A stretch of DNA of 34,931 nt from Bacteroides sp. CAG:1076. GTDB lineage: Bacteria > Bacteroidota > Bacteroidia > Bacteroidales > Bacteroidaceae. The notes under the pieces were generated by a model. That model saw only the letters and a list, made by a program, of their open reading frames with translations, was not told the DNA's origin and searched no databases. Position numbers and translations under genes: made by a program. The DNA is taken from the NCBI GenBank assembly GCA_000436795.1, contig HF993298.1, positions 190 through 35,120 on the forward strand. The letters are read 5' to 3'. Of the stretch, positions 12,751-20,891 are shown in pieces (positions within the stretch are counted from its first letter, which is position 1; every line of letters starts with the position of its first letter).

Positions 12751-14406
12751 ATGAATATTACTATGAAAAGAAAATTATTATATAGTTTTTTTATTGCAGC
12801 AGCAATGAGTTTTAGTGGATGTTCTTCTTTTTTGGAAGAAACTCCGATTGATCAGATGCCGGAAGATGAAGCATATAAAAATCCGGAAATGATTTATTTG
12901 AATACAGTTGCTAATCTTTATACCAAAATTGGCGCAGATGCGGGAGGCAGTGGTATAGCTGGAACTGACCGAGGACTTTATGATTTAAATACATTTAGTG
13001 CTGATGATGCCATTCTTCCGACGAGAGGTGGTGACTGGGATGATGGTGGATTATGGAGAGATTTGTTTACTCACAATTGGGGTGTGAACAATGGTCTTAT
13101 TATTTCCACATGGGATTATTTGTATGGAGTCGTAGTTCAGTGTAATCAGTCTATTGATAAATTGACTGAATTGAAGGAAATGGATCCGGACAATGAGTAT
13201 TTCGATATCTATAAAGCCGAAGTACGTGCTATTCGTGCCATGTATTATTATTATTTGCTGGATATGTTTGCACGTGTACCGATTGTTGAATCTTCACTTA
13301 CTCAGATGAAAGATGTCAAGCAGTCTGAACGTAGTGAGGTATTTAATTTTGTAAAGAAGGAACTGGAAGAATCAATTCCTTTGCTTGTAGATGAAAAGAG
13401 TGCAGCTCAAGGAGAATATTATGGACGTATGACGAAGGCTGCGGCTTATTTCCTTATGGCTAAGCTGGCCTTGAATGCAGAAGTTTATACCGATAATGAC
13501 TGGACAGATCAATCTCGTCCTGATGGCAAGAATATTATGTTTACGGTAGATGGAACAGAAAAAAACTGTTGGGAAGCTACTGTTGCCTATTGCGATAAAA
13601 TCAAGGAATGTGGGTATGCCCTGAATCAGGGAACGAATGGTTTCCTTGCGAATTTCGTTGTAAACAATGAGGGTTCTAAAGAAAATATTTTTGTTATTCC
13701 TATGGATCCTACATTGTATAAATCTCGTAATATGTATCTGGTACGTTCACGTCATTACGATGTAGGAAAGGCATTAGGCTTTGGTAATGGAGGTTGGAAC
13801 GGATCTTCTGCCACTATTGAGGCTATGAAAACATTCGGATATGGTACAGCAAATCCTGATCCTCGCTTGGAACTGACCTATTATACAGGACGAGTTGTTG
13901 TAAACGGACAGGAAGTTATCAATAGTGAAACAGGAGAGCCTTTGGAATATTTGCCGATGGCAATTAAACTTCAGTTCGACAAGAGCGATACCAGTATGAA
14001 GATGGCGGGGGCACGTATGTATAAGTATGCGGACGATCCAACTGCAACCGAAGATGGTCAGTGTCCTCATAACGACTGGGTGTTGTTCCGTTATGCTGAT
14101 GTAGTGTTGATGCGTGCCGAAGCTTTGGTTCGTAACGGGCAGAGTGGACAGGCCGATTTGGATGAAGTCAGAAATCGTGTCGGCGCACCTCATGCAGATG
14201 CGACTTTGGATAATTTGTTAAAAGAACGTATGCTGGAATTGGCATGGGAAGGATGGAGACGTCAGGATTTGATTCGTTTTGGTAAGTTTAACGATGCCAT
14301 AACCGATCGTCCTAAAACAGAACCTTATTTGCAGGTATTCCCGATTCATGCAAATACTCTTGCTGTCAACCAGAATCTGACACAAAATCCGGGATATTCA
14401 AAATAA
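12751..14406 (+). CDS. susD: SusD-type starch-binding lipoprotein
   Basis: A 551-residue SusD/RagB family surface lipoprotein that caps SusC and binds starch helices. The signal KRKLLYSFFIAAAMSFSGC gives lipid attachment at C24 (C20 if ATG 12763 is the start, which gives a tidier signal peptide). Family landmarks are EVRAIRAMYYYYLLDMFARV (helical TPR part, about 153-172), RYADVVLMRAEALVRNG, ERMLELAWEGWRRQDLIRFG and the closing FPIHANTLAVN..QNPGY. ATG 12751 directly follows the susC stop, so the two are translationally coupled. In the SusD/RagB superfamily the ligand cannot be read from sequence alone; starch is inferred from the locus. Confidence 0.94.
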   Translation: MNITMKRKLLYSFFIAAAMSFSGCSSFLEETPIDQMPEDEAYKNPEMIYLNTVANLYTKIGADAGGSGIAGTDRGLYDLNTFSADDAILPTRGGDWDDGGLWRDLFTHNWGVNNGLIISTWDYLYGVVVQCNQSIDKLTELKEMDPDNEYFDIYKAEVRAIRAMYYYYLLDMFARVPIVESSLTQMKDVKQSERSEVFNFVKKELEESIPLLVDEKSAAQGEYYGRMTKAAAYFLMAKLALNAEVYTDNDWTDQSRPDGKNIMFTVDGTEKNCWEATVAYCDKIKECGYALNQGTNGFLANFVVNNEGSKENIFVIPMDPTLYKSRNMYLVRSRHYDVGKALGFGNGGWNGSSATIEAMKTFGYGTANPDPRLELTYYTGRVVVNGQEVINSETGEPLEYLPMAIKLQFDKSDTSMKMAGARMYKYADDPTATEDGQCPHNDWVLFRYADVVLMRAEALVRNGQSGQADLDEVRNRVGAPHADATLDNLLKERMLELAWEGWRRQDLIRFGKFNDAITDRPKTEPYLQVFPIHANTLAVNQNLTQNPGYSK

Positions 14407-14430
14407 AGAACTTATATAATTTAGAAACAT

Positions 14431-15132
14431 ATGAAAACATATTTCAAGTATATAGCATTGGCCTTGCTGCTTTCTTTCGGGCTTGTAAGTTGTGAAGATA
14501 ACGAGAACTGGCGAATCATTCCATATGAACCGGAACCTGAGGCTCCGATTGACGGACCGGAGCAATTATATGTTGTGGGAGCTCATCAGGGGTGGGCACC
14601 GGATGCTGCGGTTATAGGGAAACTTTATCCGGTAGATGCAGAAGGTAATTATGCCGGATACGCTTATTTAAATGGTGAGTATAAATGTATCTCACAGCAA
14701 AATTGGGATGGCCCTAATTATGGAGCTGGCTCAACAGAAGGGACATTGTCGACTATTGAAGATGCTGGTAATCTGACAGCCGAAGAAGGATATTATTATC
14801 TTACTTTCAATATTAAGGAGCTTACATATGCGGTTCAGCTTGTAAATTTTGGAGTTATCGGAGATGCAACTCCTGGTGGATGGAATGAAGATACAGATTT
14901 GGTTTATGATCCGGCCGACTTGAAGCTGAAAGTGGATATGACATTGACGGATGGTACAATTAAATTCCGTGCAAATGATGAATGGGATGTTCCTAATGGA
15001 GATTTCGGTCTTGGAGATAGCGATGGGAAACTGGCTCCTAAAGGAGAAAACATCAGCGTAACTGCTGGAGATTATCAGGTTGTTGTAGATCTTTCAACTC
15101 CCGATTATACTTATGAATTGATTGCCAAATAA
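14431..15132 (+). CDS. Short SusE/SusF-like starch-binding lipoprotein
   Basis: A 233-residue lipoprotein with lipobox LVSC (C21) followed by the acidic stretch EDNENW, which resembles the Bacteroides surface-export signal. Two similar beta modules follow: about 45-130, starting EQLYVVGAHQGWAPDA, and about 135-233, starting FGVIGDATPGGWNEDTDL. Both match the starch-binding repeats at the C-terminal end of SusE and SusF. SusE and SusF of B. thetaiotaomicron are much longer (about 390 and 485 residues), so this protein lacks one module and most of the N-terminal domain. Only one such gene is present, so it may stand in for both. It starts 24 bases after susD. Confidence 0.85.
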   Translation: MKTYFKYIALALLLSFGLVSCEDNENWRIIPYEPEPEAPIDGPEQLYVVGAHQGWAPDAAVIGKLYPVDAEGNYAGYAYLNGEYKCISQQNWDGPNYGAGSTEGTLSTIEDAGNLTAEEGYYYLTFNIKELTYAVQLVNFGVIGDATPGGWNEDTDLVYDPADLKLKVDMTLTDGTIKFRANDEWDVPNGDFGLGDSDGKLAPKGENISVTAGDYQVVVDLSTPDYTYELIAK

Positions 15133-15148
15133 CAATATTATTAATTGT

Positions 15149-15193
15149 AAAAGTGCGTCGATGGGTTATGCCACATTGTGCGCACTTTTTTTT
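15149..15193 (+). terminator. Terminator-like hairpin inside the sus operon
   Basis: A perfect 9-base stem (15149-15157 AAAAGTGCG with 15181-15189 CGCACTTTT) ends in eight T bases (15186-15193). A further 5-pair inner stem is possible (15159-15163 with 15174-15178). It lies between the SusE/F-like stop (15132) and the next start (15203), so it should partly end transcription or set the level of the last gene. The T-run leads almost directly into that start codon. Confidence 0.75.
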
Positions 15194-15202
15194 CTTTTAT
15201 CT

Positions 15203-17560
15203 ATGAAAAATCGTATACTGACTTATATCTTGCTGGCATTAACTTTTCTTACCTCATGCAGTGACACTAAATCGGAGGTCTTACCTGGTGAAACGACAGG
15301 TGATTTAAAGGAAGGATTTACTTTTTTGCCAGAAACTCCCGATGCCGATCAGCCTCTCACGATTACATTTAAAGCATCACCGACCTCAGACTTATACGGA
15401 TATGTGGGTGATGTATATCTTCATACCGGGGTGGTCAGGGAGGGAGTGTGGATGTACGTTCCTGCCGAATGGAATGAAAATATTGAAAAATGTAAGTTTT
15501 CCAAAAGCTCGGCTGAGGCTAATGTATGGACTATAACGCTTTCTCCCTCTGTGCGGGAATGGTTCGGTTCCGAAACAACGCCTGTTGAACAGTTGGGCAT
15601 TATCATACGTAGTGCGGATGGTAGTAAGAAAGGTCTTGACAAAGATCAGTTTATAAGTGTTACTGATACGAAATATCACGGTTTCATTCCCGGCGAAGTG
15701 AAAGAGAAATCATTGCCGGCCGGAGTACAAGAAGGCATCAACCTGGATGCTGATAATCAATCGGTAACATTTGTACTTTATGATAAAGCAACAGATGGTA
15801 GCCATAAAGACTATGCGTATGTCGTGGGAGATTTCAATGACTGGACATTGGCTAATAATGAATCATCGCAGATGTATCGCGACGAAGCAGCAGGATGCTG
15901 GTGGATGACCGTTTCGGGGTTGGATCCTGTTGAGGAATATCGTTTTCAGTATTATGTAGGAACCTCATCCGATGGTGCCATGCGTCTGGCAGATCCTTAT
16001 ACGGAAAAAATTTTAGATCCTGATAATGATAAATATATTGCAGCGTCTACATATCCGGTCGACGAAAGACAATATCCGGATAAAGGTATAGGCCTTGTAT
16101 CCACTTTTAGATTGCAACAGCAGGAGTATGGCTGGAATAACACGAATTTCAAAATAAAAGATGTTGATAATCTGATGATTTATGAAATGCTGTTACGCGA
16201 TTTTACGGAAAGTGGTGATTTGAATGGAGCTTTACAAAAGTTGGATTACTTGCAGACGCTGGGTATTAATGCCATTGAACTGATGCCGGTACAAGAGTTT
16301 GACGGTAATAATAGCTGGGGATACAATCCTTGCTTCTTCTTTGCATTGGATAAAGCTTACGGAACAAAGGATATGTATAAACGTTTTATCGATGAGTGCC
16401 ACAGCAGGGGAATAGCGGTTTTGTTTGATGTCGTGTATAATCATGCTACGGGCAATATGCCCAATGTAAGGCTATACTGGAACGAAGCAAAAGGATGTCC
16501 TGCTTCAAACAATCCGTGGTTTAACGAAACAGCTCCTCATCCGTTCAGTGTCTTCTACGATTTTAACCACGAGTCCGAACTGACACGTCGTTTTGTAAAG
16601 CGTAACCTTAAATTCCTGCTTGATGAATATAAAATAGACGGATTTCGTTTCGACCTGACAAAAGGATTTACAAATAAAACGAGTAACGAAAATACTTCAG
16701 GAAATTACGATGGCAGTCGTGTGGCTATTTTAAAAGATTACTATCAGGCTGTCAAAGAAGCAAATCCGAATGCTGTTATGATTTGTGAACATCTGGCAGG
16801 TATCGAAGAGGAAAGTGAGCTTTCTCAAATAGGTATAAAGCTATGGCGTAACATGAATAACGCTTATTGTCAGTCGGCAATGGGGTGGAGTGGCGGAAGC
16901 AGTTTTACAGGATTGACCACATTGCATACTACGATGAAGGAAGGAGGATGGGTAGGCTATATGGAAAGTCATGACGAAGAACGGTGCGCTTATAAGCAGA
17001 CTCGATGGGGAAACGGATTATTGCAAACCGATTTGGCGGTACGGATGCAACAATTGGAGGCAAATGCTGCTTTCTTCTTTACGGTATCGGGCCCAAAAAT
17101 GATCTGGCAGTTCGGAGAACTGGGATATGATGTTTCGAGAGATGCCAATCAACAAGGGGAGGTCATTTCCGGCGAAGACCATAAAACAGATCCGAAACCC
17201 GTTTTATGGTCTTATCAGGATATACCCGAAAGAGATGAGTTATATACAACTTATAGTCGCCTGCTGGCTTTACGCAAGACTTATCCGGAGGTCTTTAGTC
17301 AGAACGCTTTTAAGGAATGGAGGGTTTCCGATAATGACTGGAACGACGGACGCTATATTCGTTTGGAAACTGTCGATGGCAAACAACTTATTGTTGTGGG
17401 AAACTTTACTGACCAGCCTGTTGATATGCAGTATGTATTCCCTGTAACGGGAGAATGGTATAATTTCTGTAATGAAGGAATGCCGGAAAATATTACAGCT
17501 ACTCATCTGGAAGTACCTGCTCATAGCTTTGGTTTATATACAAATTTCTCTATTCAGTAG
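15203..17560 (+). CDS. CBM48-GH13 amylase/pullulanase-like surface lipoprotein
   Basis: A 785-residue lipoprotein (MKNRILTYILLALTFLTSC, lipid on C19, then SDTKSE). Residues about 30-180 form a beta domain I do not recognise firmly. About 200-315 is a CBM48-like module (YVVGDFNDW and EEYRFQYYVG). The GH13 barrel starts near 335 (IYEMLLRDFTESG) with VVYNHATGN, GFRFDLTKGF (nucleophile D484), MICEHLAG (acid/base E529) and MESHDEER (D591); all three acids are present. CBM48 points to a debranching or branching-type GH13 rather than the SusG type, whose CBM58 insertion I do not see. It takes the SusG place in the operon and may start starch or glycogen breakdown at the surface. ATG 15203 was chosen because the lipoprotein signal begins there and an earlier in-frame ATG would translate through the terminator hairpin. 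Confidence 0.88.
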   Translation: MKNRILTYILLALTFLTSCSDTKSEVLPGETTGDLKEGFTFLPETPDADQPLTITFKASPTSDLYGYVGDVYLHTGVVREGVWMYVPAEWNENIEKCKFSKSSAEANVWTITLSPSVREWFGSETTPVEQLGIIIRSADGSKKGLDKDQFISVTDTKYHGFIPGEVKEKSLPAGVQEGINLDADNQSVTFVLYDKATDGSHKDYAYVVGDFNDWTLANNESSQMYRDEAAGCWWMTVSGLDPVEEYRFQYYVGTSSDGAMRLADPYTEKILDPDNDKYIAASTYPVDERQYPDKGIGLVSTFRLQQQEYGWNNTNFKIKDVDNLMIYEMLLRDFTESGDLNGALQKLDYLQTLGINAIELMPVQEFDGNNSWGYNPCFFFALDKAYGTKDMYKRFIDECHSRGIAVLFDVVYNHATGNMPNVRLYWNEAKGCPASNNPWFNETAPHPFSVFYDFNHESELTRRFVKRNLKFLLDEYKIDGFRFDLTKGFTNKTSNENTSGNYDGSRVAILKDYYQAVKEANPNAVMICEHLAGIEEESELSQIGIKLWRNMNNAYCQSAMGWSGGSSFTGLTTLHTTMKEGGWVGYMESHDEERCAYKQTRWGNGLLQTDLAVRMQQLEANAAFFFTVSGPKMIWQFGELGYDVSRDANQQGEVISGEDHKTDPKPVLWSYQDIPERDELYTTYSRLLALRKTYPEVFSQNAFKEWRVSDNDWNDGRYIRLETVDGKQLIVVGNFTDQPVDMQYVFPVTGEWYNFCNEGMPENITATHLEVPAHSFGLYTNFSIQ

Positions 17561-17577
17561 AATAGGAAAAACAAATT

Positions 17578-17627
17578 GGGAACAGATCCTTTTCGTTAGA
17601 AAGTGATGTGTTCCCTTTTGTTTTTTT
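17578..17627. terminator. Terminator at the end of the sus operon
   Basis: GGGAACA at 17578-17584 pairs with TGTTCCC at 17609-17615, followed by TTTTG and seven T. The loop is long (24 bases). It lies between converging genes. Confidence 0.75.
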
Positions 17628-17635
17628 GTTTGCTG

Positions 17636-18481
17636 TCATCTTTCCTGGCTTCTGAACTCTTTGGGCGACATGCCTGTATTCTTTTTAAAGAAACGACTCA
17701 GGTACGACTGGTCTGGAAAATTGAAATGTTGTGCTATTTCGGTAACCGACAAATGTGGATCATCCAGCAACACTTTGATTTCAGCTGTTAATTGTTCGTC
17801 AATCAATTGCTTGGGAGTCCGTCCATTGACATATAAGGCAATAATCTCATTCAGGTATCGTGATGTGATACACAGCTTGTCGGCATAAAAAGCTACCTGA
17901 TGTTCTCGTGTGCTGTATTCCCTTACCAGTTGCAGGAACTGGTAGTAAAGAATCTGTTTCCGGCTGTATTGCTTTTTCACTGCCAGTTTTTCCTGAATGG
18001 TACTGAACAGCCACATCAGCAAACTTTGCAGGAAGTTGTATTCCTGTTGTTGCCGGAATTGAGGAGTATTGTTCATGAATTGCATTTGTGCCATATCCAT
18101 CCATAAATTGATTTCCTTCCATGTTTTCTGACTTCGCTCATCTTCTGTATGATGGTAACAGGGGTGTTCGTGTGCATAATTATAATAAGGTGTATCAATG
18201 GGAAGTACTGCTTTCAGGAAAACTTCCTGTGGAAACATTAGAATACGCGCCCTGAAGTCGTACGATGCCTGTACAACCTGTATCAAACTGCCTGTCAGGA
18301 AAATCAATTCAGTCTGTTCTTCGAAAATATATTGCTGTACGCCTGTAGAAACGAGTGCCTGCCCATGTGTACATATTAAGTAAATGCCGCACTTAAAATG
18401 GCAAGGTTTCTGTTTGAGCTGTGATAAATCTGTTTCTTCGTATAGAATAGATCGTGTGTCCGACGGTAATGAGTATGACAT
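17636..18481 (-). CDS. AraC family regulator, cassette 1
   Basis: A 281-residue AraC-type regulator with a cupin-like N-terminal half (about 1-165) and a C-terminal double helix-turn-helix (VAFYADKLCITSRYLNEII and VTEIAQHFNFPDQSYLSRFF, then TGMSPKEFRSQ). It is a close paralogue of the protein encoded at 19892-20743; both share YSRKQ, GRTPKQLIDEQLTAE and FKKNTGMSPKEFRS. It is divergent from the MFS gene at 18634 (152 bases between starts), so it probably controls that exporter. The inducer is unknown. A minus-strand TATATTTG at 18504-18511 supports the start. Confidence 0.93.
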   Translation of the reverse strand: MSYSLPSDTRSILYEETDLSQLKQKPCHFKCGIYLICTHGQALVSTGVQQYIFEEQTELIFLTGSLIQVVQASYDFRARILMFPQEVFLKAVLPIDTPYYNYAHEHPCYHHTEDERSQKTWKEINLWMDMAQMQFMNNTPQFRQQQEYNFLQSLLMWLFSTIQEKLAVKKQYSRKQILYYQFLQLVREYSTREHQVAFYADKLCITSRYLNEIIALYVNGRTPKQLIDEQLTAEIKVLLDDPHLSVTEIAQHFNFPDQSYLSRFFKKNTGMSPKEFRSQER

Positions 18482-18503
18482 GAGTGTATTCTGTTTTATA
18501 CCG

Positions 18504-18511
18504 CAAATATA
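18504..18511 (-). promoter_or_regulatory. Promoter -7 box of AraC cassette 1
   Basis: Minus-strand TATATTTG is a full match to TAnnTTTG, 23 bases before the start codon at 18481. Confidence 0.55.
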
Positions 18512-18555
18512 CTGATATTCCCCGATAGATTATACAGATGTTCTTAAAATGAAAT

Positions 18556-18606
18556 GTTTTGTGCTTTTAAAGAAATAAATCTTTCCGTAGGAATGGCGTA
18601 ATTTTG
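18556..18606 (+). promoter_or_regulatory. Regulated promoter of MFS gene 1
   Basis: GTTTTGTGC (18556-18564) is followed after 34 bases by the -7 box TAATTTTG (18599-18606). TAGGAA lies in between. The same elements with the same 34-base gap stand before MFS gene 2 (20819-20869). There is no TTTG at -33, so the shared upstream element may be the activator site. Confidence 0.6.
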
Positions 18607-18633
18607 CACCCGAGAAATGAAGGTAAAAAAGAG

Positions 18634-19887
18634 ATGATAACAGTACAGAAGCAAAATTCGAAACTATTTATACTGGCGTTTTTGGGCATGTTGAGTGCAT
18701 TTGGTCCTTTTGTTATGGATATGTATCTGCCTACATTGCCTGCTATGTCCGATTATTTTCATACAACTTCTTCCATGGTTCAGTTAGGACTTACCTCAAG
18801 TATGGTAGGACTGGCTGCTGGACAATTGATTTTTGGCCCGTTGAGTGATAAATACGGTCGTCAGCGTCCGTTAATCATTGCTTTATCCCTGTTCCTGATT
18901 TCTACTGTAGGGTGTATTTTTTCACAAAACATCATGCAGTTCGTGGTATTACGTTTTGTACAGGGAATTGCCGGTGCTGGTGGAGTTGTCCTTTCTCGTT
19001 CGATAGCTACCGATAAGTATTCAGCACGCGAACTGGCTACTATGCTGGCTATAATCGGTGCGATTAATGGAATTGCTACCGTAGCAGCTCCGATAGCTGG
19101 AGGTCTGTTGGCCGAAAGTACAGGATGGCATGGTATTTTCTGGTTCTTGTTCTTGCTGGGAGTGGTATTGTTGTGCGGGAGTTTTCACATGCAGGAATCT
19201 TTACCCGAGCATCGTCGTCCGGAAGTGAACTGGAAAGGAATTTGCCGGAACTTTGGAGTTGTATTGGGTAACCGGCAGTATTTGTTCTATATTTTGCAAT
19301 ATGGATTTACGATGGGAGTACTTTTTGTCAATATAGCTTCGGCTCCTTTTATCATGCAGCAGCACTATGGATTATCTCCGATGATGTTCAGTTTGTGTTT
19401 TGGAGTCAATGCTATCGCCATGGTTATATCTTCTACCATATCGGTTAAGCTCCCCACAATGGAACATGCCCTTCATATCGGCAGCAATGGGATGTTGGTT
19501 ATTTCTGCTTGTCTGCTGGTTTGCCTTTCGCTGAACTGCAATTTTTGGATATACGAAATACTGATTTTCTGTTTACTTGCGATGGTAGGCATGAGCTATA
19601 CGGCTTCGAATGCACTGGCAATGGATTGTGAACGCCGATATGCCGGCATTGCTTCGGCTTTATTGGGAGCCATCGGTTTCCTGTTTGGCGGACTGGTTCC
19701 TCCGCTGGTTGGCTTAGGCGATATGATGTTTACGGCTGGATTGCTATTTCTCGTTGGAGCCGTTTGTGCATACCTCTGTGCACGATATGCGATGTCGGCT
19801 CGGGTAAGTGAGAAGAATTTGTTGTATCGTATATGTAGTATCATGATTCATTTGCCTTACGCCATTATCAACCGAAAGCGTGGATAA
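18634..19887 (+). CDS. MFS drug-resistance exporter, Bcr/CflA type, copy 1
   Basis: A 417-residue inner-membrane transporter with twelve hydrophobic segments. It has MDMYLPTLPAMSDYF in the first helix-loop, motif A GPLSDKYGRQRPL, and RFVQGIAGAGGVVLSRSIATD (part of motif C), all typical of the Bcr/CflA proton-driven drug exporters. The substrate cannot be read. ATG 18634 was chosen; a TTG at 18604 is in frame but lies inside the -7 box. It is the partner of the divergent AraC gene and is strongly similar to the exporter at 20892. It ends four bases before the stop of the converging AraC gene 2. Confidence 0.93.
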   Translation: MITVQKQNSKLFILAFLGMLSAFGPFVMDMYLPTLPAMSDYFHTTSSMVQLGLTSSMVGLAAGQLIFGPLSDKYGRQRPLIIALSLFLISTVGCIFSQNIMQFVVLRFVQGIAGAGGVVLSRSIATDKYSARELATMLAIIGAINGIATVAAPIAGGLLAESTGWHGIFWFLFLLGVVLLCGSFHMQESLPEHRRPEVNWKGICRNFGVVLGNRQYLFYILQYGFTMGVLFVNIASAPFIMQQHYGLSPMMFSLCFGVNAIAMVISSTISVKLPTMEHALHIGSNGMLVISACLLVCLSLNCNFWIYEILIFCLLAMVGMSYTASNALAMDCERRYAGIASALLGAIGFLFGGLVPPLVGLGDMMFTAGLLFLVGAVCAYLCARYAMSARVSEKNLLYRICSIMIHLPYAIINRKRG

Positions 19888-19891
19888 TGGG

Positions 19892-20743
19892 TTACAGCTT
19901 ATTCAGGCTGCGAAACTCCTTAGGCGACATTCCCGTATTTTTTTTGAAAAAGCGGCACATGTTCGCTGGCTCCTGAAAATTGAACAGTTGAGATATTTCC
20001 GTTATGGACAGATTGGGATTGCTTAGCTGCACTTTCAGCTCGGCTGTAAGTTGTTCATCTATAAGTTGCTTAGGAGTCCGTCCGTTAGAGTACCGAATGA
20101 CAGCTTCGTTTAAGTAACGGGGCGTAATGCAGAGCCGGTTGGCATAATAACCTATCTGATGCTCCTGCGTACTGTGTTCCCGCAATAATACCATAAAGCG
20201 GTGATACAAGGTTTGTTTCCGGCTATATTTGTTATGTATGGAAAGATACTGTTGTGGAATTGTATTGAATATCCACATAAACAGGCTTTGCAGAAAATTC
20301 TGTTCCAGTTGTTCACGGAAATATCTGGCTGGATGAGTAAACAGAAGCTCTGCCATGTCCATCCATTGGTTTACCCGCTTCCAGCTTTCTCGGCTGGCGT
20401 CGTTCGCTGCATGGTTGAAGTAAGGAACTTCGCTCATATAGTTAAAGTATGAAGTGTCAATCGGCAGGGATGCTTTCAAGAAAATGTTTTTGGGAAACAA
20501 TAACATTCTTACTTTAAAATCGGGTGAAGGGTCGATAACCTGTATCAGACTTCCTCCCAGAAAAATCAACTCTGAAGTTTCGCAGAAGTCATATCGTTCT
20601 ACTCCGGTAGAGATAATACTATTTCCGCTGATACAAAGTAATTGCATGCCGCATTCAAATCGAAAGGGATATTGCGTGAGTGAAGCCAGATTGGTTTCTT
20701 CGTATCGCATGACCGATGTGTCGGATGAGAAAGGAGGTGTCAT
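19892..20743 (-). CDS. AraC family regulator, cassette 2
   Basis: A 283-residue paralogue of the regulator at 17636-18481, with the same domain order. The first helix-turn-helix is IGYYANRLCITPRYLNEAV. The second reads ITEISQLFNFQEPANMCRFF, where the usual DQSYLSR is replaced by EPANMCR, so DNA recognition by this helix may differ from copy 1. It ends with TGMSPKEFRSLNKL. It is divergent from MFS gene 2 (148 bases between starts) and converges on MFS gene 1. A minus-strand TACATTTG at 20767-20774 supports the start. Confidence 0.93.
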   Translation of the reverse strand: MTPPFSSDTSVMRYEETNLASLTQYPFRFECGMQLLCISGNSIISTGVERYDFCETSELIFLGGSLIQVIDPSPDFKVRMLLFPKNIFLKASLPIDTSYFNYMSEVPYFNHAANDASRESWKRVNQWMDMAELLFTHPARYFREQLEQNFLQSLFMWIFNTIPQQYLSIHNKYSRKQTLYHRFMVLLREHSTQEHQIGYYANRLCITPRYLNEAVIRYSNGRTPKQLIDEQLTAELKVQLSNPNLSITEISQLFNFQEPANMCRFFKKNTGMSPKEFRSLNKL

Positions 20744-20766
20744 GGTTGATATTCTGTTTATGTAGG

Positions 20767-20774
20767 CAAATGTA
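20767..20774 (-). promoter_or_regulatory. Promoter -7 box of AraC cassette 2
   Basis: Minus-strand TACATTTG is a full match to TAnnTTTG, 23 bases before the start codon at 20743, the same distance as in cassette 1. Confidence 0.55.
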
Positions 20775-20818
20775 GAAATTTATCGGAAAAAAACTTGATT
20801 TTGTTCCCGAAATGATAA

Positions 20819-20869
20819 GTTTTGTGCCGTAAAACGTTGGTATCTCTGTAGGAAAGTTCCTTAATTTTG
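20819..20869 (+). promoter_or_regulatory. Regulated promoter of MFS gene 2
   Basis: GTTTTGTGC (20819-20827), a 34-base gap containing TAGGAA, then the -7 box TAATTTTG (20862-20869). The arrangement matches 18556-18606. Confidence 0.6.
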
Positions 20870-20891
20870 CAGCGGTAAAAAAGATAATAAG

